A stretch of DNA of 35,402 nucleotides from CAYQDR01 sp964416315 (lineage in GTDB: Bacteria; Methylomirabilota; Methylomirabilia; Rokubacteriales; DASRDR01): assembly GCA_964416315.1 (NCBI GenBank), contig CAYQDR010000039.1, positions 1 through 35,402 of the forward strand. Reading direction: 5' to 3'. Position 1 is the first letter of the stretch; the number at the start of each line of letters is the position of its first letter. Positions 34,308 to 35,402 of this stretch are shown here, piece after piece. The position numbers and the translations under genes were made by a program. A model generated the notes under the pieces. That model saw only the letters and a program-made list of their open reading frames with translations. It was not told the DNA's origin and did no database searches.

Positions 34308-34798
34308 GGGCGGAAGAGGCCCCGGACGGCCGCGACGAAGCGCCAGGCCATCGGAAGGAGGATGAGCGCCGCGCCCACGGGCACCGCCGCGTAGACGTAG
34401 CCGAGCGGGAGGCCGAGTCCGGCGCTCGTCTGGAGCTGGGCGTTCGGGACCAGCGTGAAGCTCGTGTGGATCAGCGAGAGGAAGAGGGCCATCCCCGCGC
34501 CCTCGGTCACGATGCGGATCAGGGCCTGGCCGCGCGGCGGCAACCGGTCGCGGAAGTAGTCGAGCGCGGTGTGCTCGCCCCGGTGCATGGCCGCGGCGGC
34601 GCCGATCATCACGACCCAGACGAAGACGTACCGGGCCACCTCGTCCAGCCCGACCACGGTGACCGGCACGACATACCGCACGAGCACCTGGAGGAAGACG
34701 GCGAGGGTGAGGAGGGCAAGGAGCAGGCCGCCGAGGAGCCCGAGCCCGTCGTAGGTCCGGGCCCCCCAGCGGCCGAACGGCTGGTCGGGGCGCGTCAC
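34289..34798 (-). CDS. dctQ: TRAP transporter small permease (DctQ)
   Basis: This 169-residue protein with four predicted membrane helices matches the DctQ family (LLLALLTLAVFLQVLVRYV, DEVARYVFVWVVMIGAAAAMHRGEHTALDYF). It couples the large permease DctM. The start is a GTG at 34798. The 227-base gap to dctP contains a MITE-like element at 34849-35025, so transcription from dctP into dctQM must pass through it. Confidence 0.92.
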   Translation of the reverse strand: MTRPDQPFGRWGARTYDGLGLLGGLLLALLTLAVFLQVLVRYVVPVTVVGLDEVARYVFVWVVMIGAAAAMHRGEHTALDYFRDRLPPRGQALIRIVTEGAGMALFLSLIHTSFTLVPNAQLQTSAGLGLPLGYVYAAVPVGAALILLPMAWRFVAAVRGLFRPWPRPS

Positions 34799-34848
34799 GC
34801 CTACTTGAGCCTCAGCGAGTCAGCGCCAGTCGCCAGAGTGCCCGAGCC

Positions 34849-35025
34849 GCGGGGCCAAGTCACGAGCATGGCTAGGACGCAGGGAGGAGGCGCGCCGAGG
34901 CGTATGCCGCATACGTCGAGGCGGGCCGACGACCCCACCGGAGGGGCGGGACGCCCGCGAGGCCGCAGGCCGAGCGCGTCCCGGCGACCGAGGACGACGC
35001 CAGGCGACGGGAATTGGCCCCGCAC
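34849..35025 (-). repeat. Inverted-repeat-bounded short element, copy 2 (MITE-like)
   Basis: Read on the minus strand the element begins GTGCGGGGCCAATT and ends ACTTGGCCCCGC, so its termini are inverted repeats. Two blocks match copy 1 (4737-4890): GCGTCGTCCTCGGTCG near the left end and a stretch of about 50 bases including CGCCTCCTCCCTGCGTCCT near the right end. The middle differs in sequence and length (177 versus 154 bases in all) but also holds a small palindrome (CGTATGCGGCATACG). One end touches the dctP stop codon. No open reading frame of note lies inside. Confidence 0.7.
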
Positions 35026-35402
35026 TACTTCAGGGTCAGGATGTGGTCCACCACCTTCCTGGCATCCTTGCCCGCGGGCGTCGCGAAGAACTCTTCGTAG
35101 ACCCCTTTCGTGGCCTCACGGAACGGCGCGGAATCGGGCTTGGTGATCGTGACGCCCTTGGCCTTGACCTGCTCCTGGACCGTCCGGTCCTCGTCCAGGA
35201 TGAACTTCCGGTTGAACTGCTCGGCGTGCCGGGCGGCCTCCGTGATGGCCTTCTGCGTGGCCGCGTCCTGCTTGAGCCACGACGCCTTCGACATGATCAG
35301 CACGATCACCTGGTGGGTGTGCCGCACGTCGGCCACGTACTTGACGATGTCGTAGAACTTGTTGTGGTAGAAGGTGTTGACCCCGCCCTCGGCGAAGTCG
35401 AT
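35025..35402 (-). CDS. dctP: TRAP transporter solute-binding protein (DctP), C-terminal part (cut by window edge)
   Basis: The last 125 residues of a DctP-family binding protein are present. They start IDFAEGGVNTFYHNKFYDIV, then KYVADVRHTHQVIVLIMSKASWLKQ, ending KGVYEEFFATPAGKDARKVVDHILTLK. The N terminus is outside the window. The HTHQVIVLIMSK segment is the typical DctP C-lobe strand. It belongs with dctQ and dctM. The solute cannot be told from this part; C4-dicarboxylate-like acids are usual. Confidence 0.92.
   Translation of the reverse strand: MDFAEGGVNTFYHNKFYDIVKYVADVRHTHQVIVLIMSKASWLKQDAATQKAITEAARHAEQFNRKFILDEDRTVQEQVKAKGVTITKPDSAPFREATKGVYEEFFATPAGKDARKVVDHILTLK

Noticed and set aside
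33021..35402. Treating the sensor-operon DctP protein (30522-31619) as the binding protein of the DctQM permeases
   Set aside because: DctQM already has a dctP gene directly upstream (35025-35402), and the AbiEii pair separates the two units.

Overview
The window is about 70% GC, densely packed and bacterial. It suggests an uncultivated soil or groundwater lineage of the Rokubacteria / Methylomirabilota (NC10) type. That placement is inference. It rests on the GC content, the many orphan ABC_sub_bind and TRAP solute-binding proteins, a pyruvoyl-type arginine decarboxylase in a bacterium, and the short C/T-rich palindromes between genes. No rRNA, tRNA, CRISPR array or transposase gene was seen.

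Layout. (1) 1-3861: a polyamine locus, with speD (cut by the left edge) divergent from pyruvoyl arginine decarboxylase, agmatinase, a small-molecule-type SAM methyltransferase and an RlmI-like rRNA methyltransferase. Back-to-back promoters lie between speD and the decarboxylase. (2) 4092-9354: a DedA membrane protein, copy 1 of a short inverted-repeat-bounded element, a lipoprotein and alaS on the minus strand, then a one-gene plus-strand unit with a near-consensus promoter, an outer-membrane-type protein and a hairpin terminator. (3) 9473-23060: a long minus-strand series, in transcription order rimO, pgpA, cinA, thpR, recA, recX, dinB-like, tldD, pmbA and a zinc ribbon/cyclase/ATPase/TPR regulator. 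The recA gene carries an intein with a LAGLIDADG endonuclease. (4) 23138-23584: a lone plus-strand retropepsin-like protease. (5) 23535-31619: a very tight six-gene minus-strand operon, in order Tat-exported TRAP binding protein, ABC_sub_bind protein 1, a histidine kinase with dCache and three GAF domains, a CheY-like receiver, a receiver-nucleotide cyclase, and ABC_sub_bind protein 2. Most joins are 4-bp stop/start overlaps and no transporter permease or ATPase is present. A decayed piece of a related kinase lies just upstream. (6) 31886-35402: an AbiEii-type nucleotidyltransferase with its small partner, then a TRAP transporter (dctM, dctQ, and dctP cut by the right edge). Copy 2 of the inverted-repeat element sits exactly between dctP and dctQ.

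How the genes work together. SpeD, the decarboxylase and SpeB supply decarboxylated SAM and putrescine for spermidine synthesis; spermidine synthase is not in the window. rimO to recX combine translation quality, lipid synthesis, pyridine nucleotide salvage and recombination. The most unusual unit is the six-gene operon. I infer that its three exported binding proteins act as ligand receptors for the kinase, with output through a receiver and a cyclic nucleotide, rather than as parts of a transporter. Further items worth checking are the RecA intein, the paired mobile-looking repeats, the kinase remnant, and several start-codon or motif anomalies (pgpA, cinA, agmatinase).
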